NCBI GenBank assembly: GCA_947561395.2
Contig: OX387187.1
Span: forward strand, 34,391,829 to 34,455,828
Source: Buxus sempervirens
Lineage: Eukaryota > Streptophyta > Magnoliopsida > Buxales > Buxaceae
DNA length: 64,000 nucleotides
Reading direction: 5' to 3'
Positions 32,260-43,375 of the stretch are shown piece after piece. The stretch's first letter is position 1, and every line of letters begins with the position of its first letter. The notes beneath the pieces are model-generated. The model did no database searches, had not been told where the DNA came from, and saw nothing but the letters and a program-made list of their open reading frames with translations. Position numbers and translations under genes: made by a program.

Positions 32260-33201
32260 GTGAATATTTATAGGAAAGGATCCGAGGCCATTTTTCTTTA
32301 CTTCCTTCAAATTTTCCATCCCTAGTCTAGCCAAGTTGAGCCGGTTCGTTTCTTTGATCAACCCAAACCGGATTTACAGTCAAATTGGGGCAAAATCAAT
32401 TGGGGCAAAGGTGAGGAAAGAAAAAGAAAAAGAGAGGAAAAGCAATGAAAAATGGCAAATGAAAGCCAAGTGTGAAAAAAGATGCAAAAAATGCAATTTG
32501 GGGGAAAAGGGTTAAATTCATCATGACTGTAAGTCCGATTGACCTATTTCCACACTTGAAAATTTTTTGGGCCTTTAATACCCTTTCTTTCATAAACTGA
32601 GCCTAGCCTTTATTTCGTCCTATTTTTAAGCCCTCGGTGATCTTAGCTTGTTCATTCAAATATCAGAGTAAGATGGGTGATAACGGAATTCGGAAGCCGG
32701 CCCTAGTGAAAACCGTAACTGGCGCTAGGGGCAGTATCGGCAAAAAAAAAAAAAGCAAAAAGGAAAAAAATAAAAAAAATGAAAGAAAATCAGAGGTTGA
32801 GTTGATCATGGAGATCTGAGCTTACGCAAAGTTGGCATGAGCAGAATGGGGCAGTTTTGGCATTTTGGGGATGACTCTAAAGGTCCTAAGATGGACGGTT
32901 CTGATCCCTCAGTATTTTCTGGACTACCCTTTTCATTATTTAACCTGGTTTTGATTCCTTTAATTATAGGTGATTAAGTGCATGGACCAAATTTCAAAAA
33001 ATAAAAAAATATAAAAAGAAAAAATTATACTTTGGCCAGTGATGAGAAATCAAATACTTTTCATAAAACCTTTGTTTTTACAAGCATCTGAGCATTCTGA
33101 GGCCAATAATATAAAAACTTTATTTTGAATTAAAACCTTTGTATTTCCACTATTGGAGTTCAATTTTGTACAAAGGTATGAAAAATGTGCAGGAAATAAA
33201 G
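32260..33201 (+). mobile_element. B 3' non-coding region after integrase
   Basis: Collinear with 16941-17876 of A. No coding region seen. Confidence 0.7.
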
Positions 33202-34859
33202 CTAATCCCTATCTCCTAGCCGCTCCTCAAGCTCCCGAATCCGAGCTGCCTGAGCTGCAATAACTCCTGAAGCCCCCTCTGCAGCGGGATCACTCAAGAA
33301 GGAAATAACCTCATCCGAAAGGGCCTGCCTGATCCGCATGCTCCTAAGGCTGGCCAAAGTATCCTGGTACTTCTGCCGGATCATACGGACCTCGAAGCGA
33401 CGGGCCTGCCTCTGCTCCTCCAGCTTCTCTTCCACGGCAATACGGCGTGAGACCTGCTCCTCAAGCTGCCTCTCCAGATAAGCGCCCTGTATCCTGAGCT
33501 CCTGGGCCTCCCGTACCCATATCTGCTAAAGCCGCTTATGAGAAGCCCGCTCAGACTCTAGAATGTCCTCATAGGTGGGAGCCAAGACTACAAGAGGATC
33601 TTCGGGTACCGGGGCCTGGGTCTGTATCTATTCCTGGATCCAGAAGAGATAATCCTTTACATGGGCTTCTGAGAAGACTGGACCATGCATAAAGCGGACA
33701 TAGGACCACTCCTTCATCAACCAGGCATTCAGCTTCATAGAAAGGGGCCCAAGACGATCCTCATATCCACATGGGATGATAATCCCCTGGGTTGCACGGA
33801 ACTGACGAAGGACCCGCAGAGGAAGATAAAGCACTGCATGCCTCAGGCCAGCCAGAATCAGAAAGTTGCGGTCTCGGAAGCTAATCACTGTCTCCGCATT
33901 AGGCTGATAAGTACCAGGCCATCTCACCTGGTCATCCTGAAGCAAGCCCAAGAAAGTGAACCAGCCCTGTTTACCCCCTGGAATATCGGGGCACCCCCTG
34001 TTGCTCATCAAAAGAGGGACTTTCAGACTCGGGAAGAAGTGTCGATTGATCTCTTCAATCTGGCTCAAATGATCAAGTAGCCAAAGCTGCAAAGGAGGAG
34101 AGATATGTCAGCACACTGTATAAAAAAAAAAAAAAAAAGCAAAAAAGGCTTCTCAGTCAAAAGCAACTGGTTGACCACTATCACGGAAATCAAGGCCAAG
34201 TCCACCTCGTCATCCTCCCGTGGGAAAAGCAACTGGTTGACCACTATCAAGGTCAACGCATTGAATCGGGCCTCCTTATCTTCCCCCCTCAAAAGCTTCT
34301 CAGTCAAAAAAGCCTTAGATAGGGTCAAAAGGGTGTCAGAATCCCCCAAGTCCTTCTTCCCTATGCCCAAAAAAGTAGAAGCTTCCTTTTTGTAACTGGG
34401 CCTTAGAGGTGGATTCACCACCTTCTCATCAAACCTCAGGCCCAGGATGGTTTCCACCTCCTCAATGGTCAGGGTCATCTCATGGTTCCCAAAACGGAAC
34501 AAGTTGAGATCGGGAACCCAGTGACCAATCATGGCCTCTATAATCTCCCACCTGAAGGGAACCTTGGGAATGAGCAGGGTATGGCCTAGGTTGGTAGTAC
34601 CCCATCTCCTCTCCTCATCTAGGGTCATAGAGTTAACCCACCTTGTGTAAAAGGAATCCACAGGGTTGTACCTAGTGAGATTTGGGGGTTTTGATCTAAA
34701 AGGCTGTTTTGCAGGGGAGGCAGTGTGGACAGACAATAATGGGGCAGAAGATGACCCGGATTCTATTGGATTTGACAGGAGCAAGCTAGAACTCAAGAGG
34801 AGGAAGAAAAAGGCGAAAAAGGGGGTTTCTAAACTCAAAAACTCGTAAAAAATGCTCAA
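33202..34859 (-). pseudogene. B antisense accessory gene 1, DUF7745-like
   Basis: The upstream exon region (34859 down to about 34200) has a hydrophobic leader, the segment GHWVPDLNLFRFGNHEMTLT and IEEVETILGL, typical of the N-terminal half of DUF7745 / plant mobile domain proteins. After a likely intron (acceptor TTTGCAG at about 34087) the LWLLDHL part and the coiled coil ending RIRELEERLGD follow, as in A. Its own promoter lies at 34876-35037. It looks broken in about two places. Function unknown; related domestic plant proteins (MAIN/MAIL family, known) act in genome stability and TE silencing, but no such role is claimed here. Confidence 0.65.
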
Positions 34860-34875
34860 ATCCCGAGGCTGGTTG

Positions 34876-34884
34876 CATTTATAG
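34876..34884 (-). promoter_or_regulatory. TATA box of antisense gene 1
   Basis: On the minus strand CTATAAATG lies 17 bases upstream of the predicted ATG at 34859 and 11 bases downstream of the last palindrome. It nearly repeats the CTATAAATA of the LTRs. Confidence 0.65.
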
Positions 34885-34895
34885 CATCTTTTAAC

Positions 34896-35037
34896 GTATC
34901 TGGTAACTCAGACCGGATACAAAAGGCTTTATGCATATCCGGATAAGTATACCGGATACAAAAGGTGGCACGAGTATCCGGTATGATATACTGGATACAA
35001 AGACCAATCAATGTATCCGGTATATCAGACCAGATAC
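34896..35037. repeat. Palindrome array, 4 units at 39-bp phase (antisense gene 1 promoter)
   Basis: Units start at 34896, 34935, 34974 and 35013. Arms GTATCCGGT-type, central loops AACTCAG, ATAAGTA-like, ATGATAT, ATATCAG. Located immediately upstream of a TATA box and gene that run on the minus strand. Confidence 0.93.
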
Positions 35038-35215
35038 CAAGGAAAAATGCAGAAAAGAGCTGAGGATGAAAAAAATCCGAATTTTTTACCTGTTTTACCT
35101 GCTTACATGCCATAATTGCATAAAATTGGGAACAAAAGACGTGCAAGACAAGATAGAATGAATAAAAAGTTTTTTTCATATATATATTCAAGTTTTTGTA
35201 CAAGGAATGATAAGA

Positions 35216-37935
35216 TCAATACATAAAAAGGAAAAATCCTAATCTACTGCTACTGTGCAGGATCATCCCTACGACCTTTCCCTCGAAGCGCTCTGCCCCT
35301 AGAGTATGCAAGAATACGCTCGGCTGCATGACGAGGATGCCGACCCACCACCTGCTGGAGCTGATACTCCAGGCAATACTCCTTGATGTCTGGGGGTATA
35401 GCAGGAGTGGAATCTGGGGAGGAGGCCTCTGGCTCAACAGCAACCGGCCCAACTGGACCCTCAGCCATAGCAGGCTCTGCTCCCGCAGCTCCAGAAGGCC
35501 CGGCATCAGAAGAAGGGCCAGGATCAGAAATATCTGCACAAAAGGGGAAAAATCAGGAATTGGGATACTAAAAGGAATAAAAAAGAGGAAATTAAGGAAA
35601 ACATACCAGCAGGCACTATGGGATCCGGATCCACCGGGTCGGCAGCAGGGACCTCCTCTGGCTCAGGAACCGTCACTGGAGCATCACCAGGATCAGCAGC
35701 TGGGACATCCACAGGAGCAGTAGCCCAAATGGGGGATGGATCAGGGGCAAGGAAGTCAGGCTCGAAAGCAGCATCCTGATCATGGGCTGGGCCTTGCACA
35801 AGTCAAACAAGCATATCAGAATAGCAGAAACAGGAAAATGAAAGAAAAAATATAAGAAGGCCAGGTACCTGTCTAGCCTGAAGCTCAGCAACCAGGGCCT
35901 CTAGCTCCCTAATCCGGGCATCCCGCTGGGCCACGACCGCATCGTGCTCAGCGATCATATCATCGATCGCGGCCCGCTGACTCTCAAACCGGTCCCGGAT
36001 GGTATTCAGCTCGTGTACCTGCCAGCAAGAACAGCAGCAGGATCAGAAATACATAAAGGAAGAAAAGATGAAGATATGAAAAGTACAAGACTTACTGTGT
36101 CCTCATGGATCCGGATGCGGATCCCGCCAATCTCTGTCACCCCCGCACGAGTGGGTCGATCCATCAAGCATCCAATAGATACCCTCTGGAACCACTCGTC
36201 ATAATCTCCGGCTACTGTGAGCCCCTCTGCATCCAGGAAGTGATCAAACTGATCAACATCAAAACCCGAGAGGAGTGTGTCGGGACCCACAGGAGGAGGA
36301 GGGACGGGGATGCGAAGTGCGCTGGTGTGCTGGAAGTACAGGCGCTCCCCTAAGTACATCACCCTACCAAGCCTCCCGAGGAAGCACTATTAGGGCTGAC
36401 GTCGTCGATCTCTATCGAAGGCGTCCTGTACCGCCATCTCACGAGCCACTCCAACATCCACGTCATCAAATCGGGACAGAAGGAGCTGCAAAAAAGGGGG
36501 AAACTGTCAGGTACAGTCAAGATACAGGAAAGGAAAGAAAAGAAAAAAATAAGGCTCACATCAGATCGGCGGGCACGGTCTAAGTGCACCCGGGCAGTAC
36601 GAGGCTGACTCCTATCAGCATCCCGGACCTGGGCCGACCAGCACAAAGCCACTGGAAAATCTGCGACCTCAGGTACCGGGGAGGGTCGGAAGAAGGTCAT
36701 ATAGGTGTACATGAACACCTAGCAAAAGAAAAATCAGTCAAGGAAAGATAAAGCCTAAGGAATTAAACCAGACAGATGAATGCAATACCTGTAGAATCTG
36801 CCAGAAGAACCGGCTGCTGACTCCATCACCTCTCGGAGACGCTAAGCCCCGAACCGCTCGGCACAGCCCGGCCAAGATGGTCCCATAGATAAGCCGACCC
36901 CATGCCAGCTGACGGGTCTGGCAGAGATCTCTCAAGGCATCCAAGAAAAGTGGGCTGACGCCGGTAGTATCCTCCGGGAAGAAGCAGCTCCCCAACATCA
37001 GCAAGAATACGTGCCGGAAGATAGGAACAAAAGCAGCATCATCCACAGCCACAGTCCTGTGTCTCCCCTCAAAATGTCGAGCCAGACTCTCCCGCAGCCA
37101 GCTAATGGAGAGCCGGCCGCTCCGCCCATCCCAAGCAGTAGGTGGCAGGGCCTAATACCCCAGAAGGAGGCCAATATCCTCCGCAGAAGGCCGCTCCAAG
37201 ATGATGGTCCGCCCCGTCAACGGAATACCAGTAATCATCACAAAATCGGAGGGGCGGATCCCCAGCTCCACGTCCGGCAAATGAAATGACTGCGTCTCTG
37301 GGAAATATCTCTCCATCATGGCAAAAATAAGCGGACGGTCGGCTCTGAATGATGGAATACTGAGGAAGTGGTCCAGGTGGCACCTCCCAAACTCCTGCCT
37401 GAGCGCCGGAGAAAGCGACTGAGCTAGATCACTAAATCTGCCCCAGCTACCTCGCAAGTGGGAAGAATGGTATGGAAGCGGCACATCGGCCTTGATGCAC
37501 ATGGAAGGATGGTTATCCAAGCCATGGAGGAGCTCTGTATCCTGAACAGAGGCCCTCAACTCCTCAGGAACTCCTGCAAGAGCTACAGCAACCCCCTCCG
37601 GAGCCGTATCTCTGGCTCTGCCTCGGCCTCTACCACGGCCTCTCTCGCCCTCTGGGCCTGATCCTGAACTCTACCTCTGCCTCTGCCTCGACCCCGAGCC
37701 GGTGCAACCACGGGCTAAAATTCAAGAGAAAGATGTGAAGGTTGTGTGGGAAAGGAGAATAGAAGAAAGAAAGAAAGGAAAATTTTTGAAAGCCTACCTC
37801 AGCAGAGCTCTCTCGAGAATCGCCTAATGGCTCGGACAGGGTGGCACTAGAACTAGTCTCAATCCGAGCTCGAGAAGAAGAGGGCCGGTCGGCCGGGTCA
37901 ACCTCCTCACGCACACGAGAGCGACTCCTAGCCAT
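35216..37935 (-). CDS. B antisense accessory gene 2, plant-mobile-domain-like, several exons
   Basis: Successive minus-strand segments fit one plant mobile domain (PMD, aminotransferase-like) protein in order. Ser/Arg-rich start MARSRSRVREEVDPADRPSS (37935); RADRPLIFAMMERY and GIRPSDFVMITGIPL (about 37360-37200), the PMD hallmark; HVFLLMLGSCFFPEDTTGVSP and LAWGRLIYG (about 37015-36890); YMTFFRPSPVPEV (about 36705); YLGERLYFQ (about 36356). Then a coiled-coil exon with ARIRELEALVAEL (about 36015-35875) between good splice signals, then an acidic Pro-rich tail. GT/AG-like borders separate the segments. I list the region, not a joined protein. Absent from A. Confidence 0.55.
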
Positions 37936-39005
37936 CTACATACAACAGGGAAGTGGCCTATGAGATCTAGTCCTACTTTGCTTTGAATCTAAATGCAGTT
38001 TAAATTTATCAGGAATTCTACTTTGTTTTGATCTAGATTCATTGCACATTTGTTAGGAATAATACTTGGCTTTTGGGTCCAGATTCAGTTCGTGTTTAAT
38101 AGGACCTTGGTCTCTTCAAAGCTATTGTCAAGAAGTCTAACTTAATTTTGTGGTCTGTTGCAGTTCAAGTGTTTCTGGAAAAATTTGAGACGGATGCAAA
38201 AGATTATAAATAAGTGGTTCTTCAGACACAAGCTAGTCTCAAGAATCATCAAGGATTACCAAGAAGAAAATCAATTGCAAGAAAAGAAATACCACATGAT
38301 CAAGAATTGGCTGTCAAGTCCGAAAAGAGCCAATGGCAGTACAATGTCAGCAATTCAGAAAAACATCAAAGAGCAGTCAGGAACAAATCATGTCACTGGC
38401 AAACAATTCCAAGGTCTGAGGCAACAGACCATGGTCATCAGGAATCATAAATGACAGAGAAAATGTGGCATGGTATCAAGTCTGAAATTTCCAACAGTAC
38501 AAAAAGCTTATGAACAAGTTCGGTCAGCATGCAAAAATTTTACAGAAAATACAAACTCTAATCCTATGCACTTGGGGAGAACAATGGAGAAGGGAGCAAT
38601 CAAGAACAATCAAACAGTAAAATGCAAGTGGCAATTCGGCGCTAAGCTAAACAAGAGCATGTCAGTTGAGGAACTCCAAGCTAAAGTTACTGTTTGATTA
38701 GCAATAAGAAGAAAGAAAAACCTGAATGCAGGTAGAGAAGTCGGATTGGTTGTGGGAAAGGAACCACCGGAATCCGAGAATCGTCGATGAACAGTGAGAA
38801 AACCGCGAGCTAGGGCTCGGCCACGACTGTGAATGGGGAATCGCCGAAGTCAGAGCGTCGCCGGAGCTCAGGGACTCGCCGGAGGTCGCCGGAACTGGTG
38901 AGGTTCGAAGGAGAATCGTCGGGCGTCGAAGCAAAGAAGAGAGTAGCCGGCCTTTGTAATCGGGGAAGAAAGAAGAGAAGGGGAAAAGTCGCGGTCGCGC
39001 GCGAC
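37936..39005 (-). mobile_element. Upstream region of antisense gene 2
   Basis: Between the promoter at 39006 and the ATG at 37935. A donor-like TTCAG|GTTTTT (near 38724) and acceptor-like TTGTATGTAG directly before the ATG suggest a 5'-UTR intron on the minus strand. The Arg/Ser-rich frame at 38700-39072 has no recognisable family. Plus-strand frames at 38158-38697 look incidental. Confidence 0.4.
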
Positions 39006-39083
39006 TTATAAAACATGGGGGATCCGGATACTCAGACCGGATAACTGCAGGCCATGGATTATCCGGATACATCTACCGGATAC
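39006..39083 (-). promoter_or_regulatory. Antisense gene 2 promoter: TATA box plus two palindromes
   Basis: TTTTATAAG on the minus strand (39006-39014), directly next to palindrome units at 39020-39044 and 39059-39083, again 39 bp apart. This repeats the array-then-TATA layout of antisense gene 1. Confidence 0.65.
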
Positions 39084-39084
39084 C

Positions 39085-39240
39085 AAAGAAAAAAAGAAAA
39101 AAAAATAGAAAAAAACAGAAAAAATAGAAAAAAAAACAGGGAAAAATAGAGAAAAAGAAGAAAAGAAAAAGAAGAAAAAAAAATATAGGAAAAAAGAGAA
39201 AAAAAAAGAAGAAGAAAAGGAAAAAAAAGAAAAAAGCAAA
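39085..39240. repeat. Purine-rich low-complexity tract
   Basis: About 150 bases of A/G on the plus strand. Open frames here are composition artefacts. Confidence 0.9.
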
Positions 39241-39281
39241 CTTGTGCTATAATTCTTACTATTTTCTCAAAATCCTATTTT

Positions 39282-39472
39282 TGTCTTGAAATCCACCTCG
39301 CAGCCACGAGAGCTCTGTGGAATTTGGGACAACTTTGGGAAATGTGCCTGATCAAAAGGATGATATCCACTCAATTTTCAACTTGGTTTGATAAAAAATC
39401 AGTTTTTCAAAAAATCCTATTTTTGGGCTTAAAATCCACTTCACTGCCACAAAGGGCTCAATGGAATTTAAG
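39282..39472 (+). repeat. 3'-UTR stem-loops of B
   Basis: Two stem-loops, at about 39282-39331 and 39428-39472, collinear with stem-loops 2 and 3 of A and with the same CAGCCAC...GCTC loop. Confidence 0.7.
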
Positions 39473-39646
39473 AACTCTTGGAGAGATGCCCCCCTTAAAG
39501 TGAGGGCTTTTTGGCAAATCTCCACTCAAAAATGGTTTTCTACAGAAATTGAATTAAACCGAGCAAATCATGCTCAAGGGAATGCAATTTGGGCTTGTCT
39601 ACTCTTTGCAGCTCACTGCTTCGCAGCTCCCGCAAAGAGGGGCAGT

Positions 39647-41924
39647 TGTAGACACCCCAAATTGCACAAACAATCATAAAAAATCATTATCTCCTGGAAA
39701 GCCAGCACAGAATTTGAAGAAAATAGACTTTTACCTGTATCCGGATACTCAATCCGGATACAAGTACCCTTTCCCGTATCCGGATACTCATACCGGATAC
39801 ATGTGAGCCTTAGTGTATCCGGTACCATGTACCGGATACCTTAAGGCCCTTTTTTATCCGGCCTGATATACCGGATACCTTAAGTTTGCTCAAAATTAGG
39901 GTTTTCCGAGAGCTTTTCACTTTTACCATCATGTCCCTCATTAAATGAGGGGAAATCGCGGAAATAACCTTAGGGTTTAGGTTGGAGGGGTTCTAGACAT
40001 TAAGTTGTGTCTACCAATGACCTTAGCCTTTGCCTATAAATAGGAGCCTCCTCCTTGAGCAAATGGCACTCAACTATTGTTTTGAATTCTCGCAAAGAAG
40101 AACTCCAAGAGAAGAAGAAAACCGCTGTGGAATCGCCTCCAGAACTCAGGTAAGCCTCAACTTTTCTTTTTATTTTCTGTCTTTACATTCCTAGATCTAG
40201 ATCTCTTCTTCTACCTTTCTATAGTGTAAAGCCTTGTTTGTATGTGTGGAAATCCTTCCCCGGCTCAAAGTATCTCAAGACTCCCCTAGCCGTAAAACGT
40301 GAAGGCGGATCTAGGAGAAACGAGACTGGGGATTGACCCTAGTGCTAGAACCTATGTAGCATAAGGCCTTTTTGATTGATTGTAAACCGTTCCATATTCA
40401 AAGTACCCTTGATTATCTTAAAGAGAACAGAGGGAAACGATAATGGAACGGAACCCTAGGCTATGCTAGAACCTATTTTGTTGAATCTATATGCATGTGT
40501 ATGGATCTTGCTTGGTTTTTCACTTTTGCACACATATTACATCTTTTTGGTGAATAGGCTCACATTTGGGGATTTATTGCATTCATTGTGATAAATCTCC
40601 AATAAATGGCCTCAATCAAATTCTGGAGTGTTTTAAAATGTTTTTAAAAGGTTTTGGATTCATATCACACGAATCTCACACACTTTGTCAATTTTCGGAT
40701 TTGATTTTCTTCATAAGTGGTTTAACTTGACAGCACCTGTACCCTTACTTCGGACGTCCGTAACTTCATCATCCGGATGAATTTTGGGGCGATTCCAGAA
40801 CCATGAAAAAGGTCAGGCTGTCTAGTTTATGTCCACCAAATTTCATGAATTTCCATCTAGCCGATTTTTGACACCTCTCTGTCGAAGTTAAGTGGACAGT
40901 TCAGGTTCAAATACAGAACTTGTCACTTCGACGGACCGGCATGTGTTCGTTTTAAGTCCGATTCGAGTGGTTTTTATTTCTGGGTACTCCTTTATGAGTC
41001 TATTTTCAAATTCAGTTGGCTTCATAATTTTTGGATTCCATTTGAATTATTGGTAGCCGATTTACTCAGAACTGCTCATTTGCATTTTTCTGGGAAAATC
41101 TGTGATCTTCGGGGCCTGTTCGGGAGACCACCCAAGGCACACCCGAAGGGATATTTGTATGAGGCTAGTTTCTATGGAAAGATGGCCATACAGACTTCAA
41201 TCACACCAAATTTCGTGGACTTTTGTGTAGTGGATTTTTCTAGACAATTTTCCAAAGTTTCCCACTTACCACTTTTAAAAATCCCCAGCAGCAACTTCAA
41301 AGGAGCATAACTCCTAGGATTTTTATCGGGTTAACTTGAGATTTTGCATGAGCTCCTTATTTATCATAATCTTTCAAATAGAGTTGGTTTGAATCAATTT
41401 GAAATTGGATTTGAATGATTTCAAGACAAAGGACCTTACTTTTTACCAAAATTCCCGGATTTGCCTCAACTTGGTTTTGGCCACTTTTACTTTGATTTCC
41501 ATCTTTTGAAATACTCCAGAAGTGATATTGACATAAGAGAAGATCTAAAATCCATTTGGATCTTCATGTGAATATATCATACACTTGTTCCTTTTTTAAG
41601 GCTTTTTCATGATTTTTAGCAAGCTTCTTATTTTTCTTTTTAGCATGAACATACACTTGGCAACCACTTCGTGTGGATGAATGGGGGTGCCTAACACCTT
41701 CCCCCGTTCATAATCTAATCCCCTTACCCATCTCTGGATTTGATTTTCAAGTAGGGTTATTTTATCCTAGAATTTGTCTTTTGGCTATTTTTGCCTACTT
41801 TTGAATTCTTTGGTGTCCATTCTCACCCCAAAATCATGAATGGTGGCGACTCTCCCGTTTTTGCGTTGAGCCCGTGTGTTGACGGAGGGATGATCACTCC
41901 GGTGATTTTTTCCCATGTCTCACA
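39647..41924 (+). repeat. B right LTR
   Basis: 2278 bp, TGTAGACACCCC to TCTCACA, preceded by AAAGAGGGGCAGT (39634-39646). Four palindromes at 39737, 39776, 39815 and 39854. A patch at about 40603-40735 differs strongly from the left LTR and resembles C instead. Followed by GCATC and D3 sequence. Confidence 0.93.
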
Positions 41925-42259
41925 GCATCTGGATAGGATTTTAGCAGAAAGTCAATTTTTGGCTCTGCTCAAGTTTGACCGCCCGCAGAACCTTCATCCG
42001 GACACCGATTCCTGCAAACTCAGTTGCGTTGGAACCGTGTCGAGATTCTCTATCCAATGACCTAGGGGTAGGCATCTGGATTAGATTTTAGCAGAAAGTC
42101 AATTTTTTGCTCTGCTTAAGTTTGACCGCCCGCAGAACCTTCATCCGGACTCCGATTCCTACAAACTCAGTTGCGTTGGAACCGTGTCGAGATTCTCTAT
42201 CCAACGGCATAAAGCGAGGTGGCCAATTTTCACTTTATCAAGAAGTCAACTTTTGACCC
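41925..42259 (-). mobile_element. D3 LTR fragment, inner part
   Basis: Two diverged copies of a repeat of about 145 bp (CGAGATTCTCTATCCAA core, 'cggtcaaactt' on the minus strand), as found near the start of D1 (48780-49180) and D2 (46130-46430). It is cut on the left by B and on the right by D2; ends in GACCC, D2's target copy. Confidence 0.75.
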
Positions 42260-43311
42260 TGTGCGCGTGTGGGAAACGCGGCACGGGGTAATTTCGGAGT
42301 CGCCACCGCCTGATGGGGTGCAGGCGGACACCTGGGTGCCTAGTCTTGTCTATTTGAGGCTTTGGTCTGCGGCTTGAGATTCTAAGTCGGTTCTCGGTTG
42401 CGGTCTGGGGAAGTCCGTAGACACCCCAGTCCACCCCGTCGGATGACGGGTCCCATGGGTTCCCTGGTTTGAGTCAGCTTACTTGTTGGTTTTCACCCAA
42501 TTCCTAATCCAGCAGGTATTTAAGTTGGGTCTTGGTGGGACCACCTAAGTGGTGTGGGTCCCTTTAGTTGATTTTATCTTTGCTTAACTTAAATTGTTTG
42601 AGTCTGATTGGGCGGGCCCCATTGGAAGGCCCACGGTGTCCTTGGTGGGCTTGGGTAAGCCCATGTGCCTCTGGTGGGCCTCTTTTTAAGCCTAGGAGGC
42701 CCTGTGGGCTTAGGTTAAGTGAATTAGTTTTACTTAATTATTTAAGTTGGTATTTTAGGTGATTTTCATGCAAATATGTGAGTCTGCATTGGTTTGTGGG
42801 CCCCTGAGTGGGCCCCCATGATGGATGCTAAAGTGCCTTCGACTTATCTTGTTTATCTTTGTCAAAGTCTTTTGGACATTGGGCCTGGGGCCCGTAGTCC
42901 AGTTTTGGGCTTGAAAGCCCAAATTCCATGAAGTTAGGGCTTGAGCCCTTCACTTGGTTTGGTTAGTGGGCTTTGGTGGGCCCGATAGGCCCTTGCCCTT
43001 GGTCTCGGCCAAACCACGCAATTCGCATTATTCCATTTCACAAGACAAGGCCGGGTGAGCTGCATGGGGTTTGGCCCGCCTGGTTCAATTGGTTGATTTT
43101 ACTTAAGTTGCTTAATTGCATGCTTTTGGGTTTATCGGGCTTGGTGGGCCCCGTTGGAAGGCCCACTAGGTGCACCAAATTGGACCATGGTCCAGGTCCC
43201 ATGTTGAGTTTCCGAGTGGCCTGGAAACCCTATTGGTTTAATTGATTTGGTTCAAATCATCCCACAATTCGGCAAGGAACATCAAAAAACAAAAAAAAGG
43301 GATTTCTGGGT

Positions 43312-43375
43312 GTATCCGGCCTTAGTTGCCGGATACATACAGGCCATAGGTGATCCGGCCTGAGTTGCCGGATCA
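43312..43375. repeat. Two palindromes 39 bp apart (D2, downstream array)
   Basis: Units at 43312-43336 (arms GTATCCGGC/GCCGGATAC, loop CTTAGTT) and 43351-43375 (TGATCCGGC/GCCGGATCA, loop CTGAGTT). Perfect arms; the loop is the complement of AACTCAG in A and B. Confidence 0.92.

Larger units (their letters stand above)
998..41924 (+). mobile_element. Element B: giant Tat/Ogre-like LTR retrotransposon
   Basis: The LTRs are 998-3212 (its first 24 or so bases lie left of D4, outside the window) and 39647-41924. Subtracting nested element A leaves about 22.5 kb, within the range of Ogre giants. Parts in order: LTR, primer site, leader interrupted by A, palindrome array, hairpin repeats, gag/protease, pol, two antisense accessory genes, 3'-UTR stem-loops, polypurine tract, LTR. 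The right flank GCATC is the expected 5-bp target copy inside D3; its left partner is outside the window. Pol is open end to end; I count about one or two breaks elsewhere. The LTRs differ more than those of A, fitting B being older than its guest. Confidence 0.85.

Noticed and set aside
39006-39239. Phe/Ser-rich minus-strand frame
   Set aside because: Translation of a purine tract.
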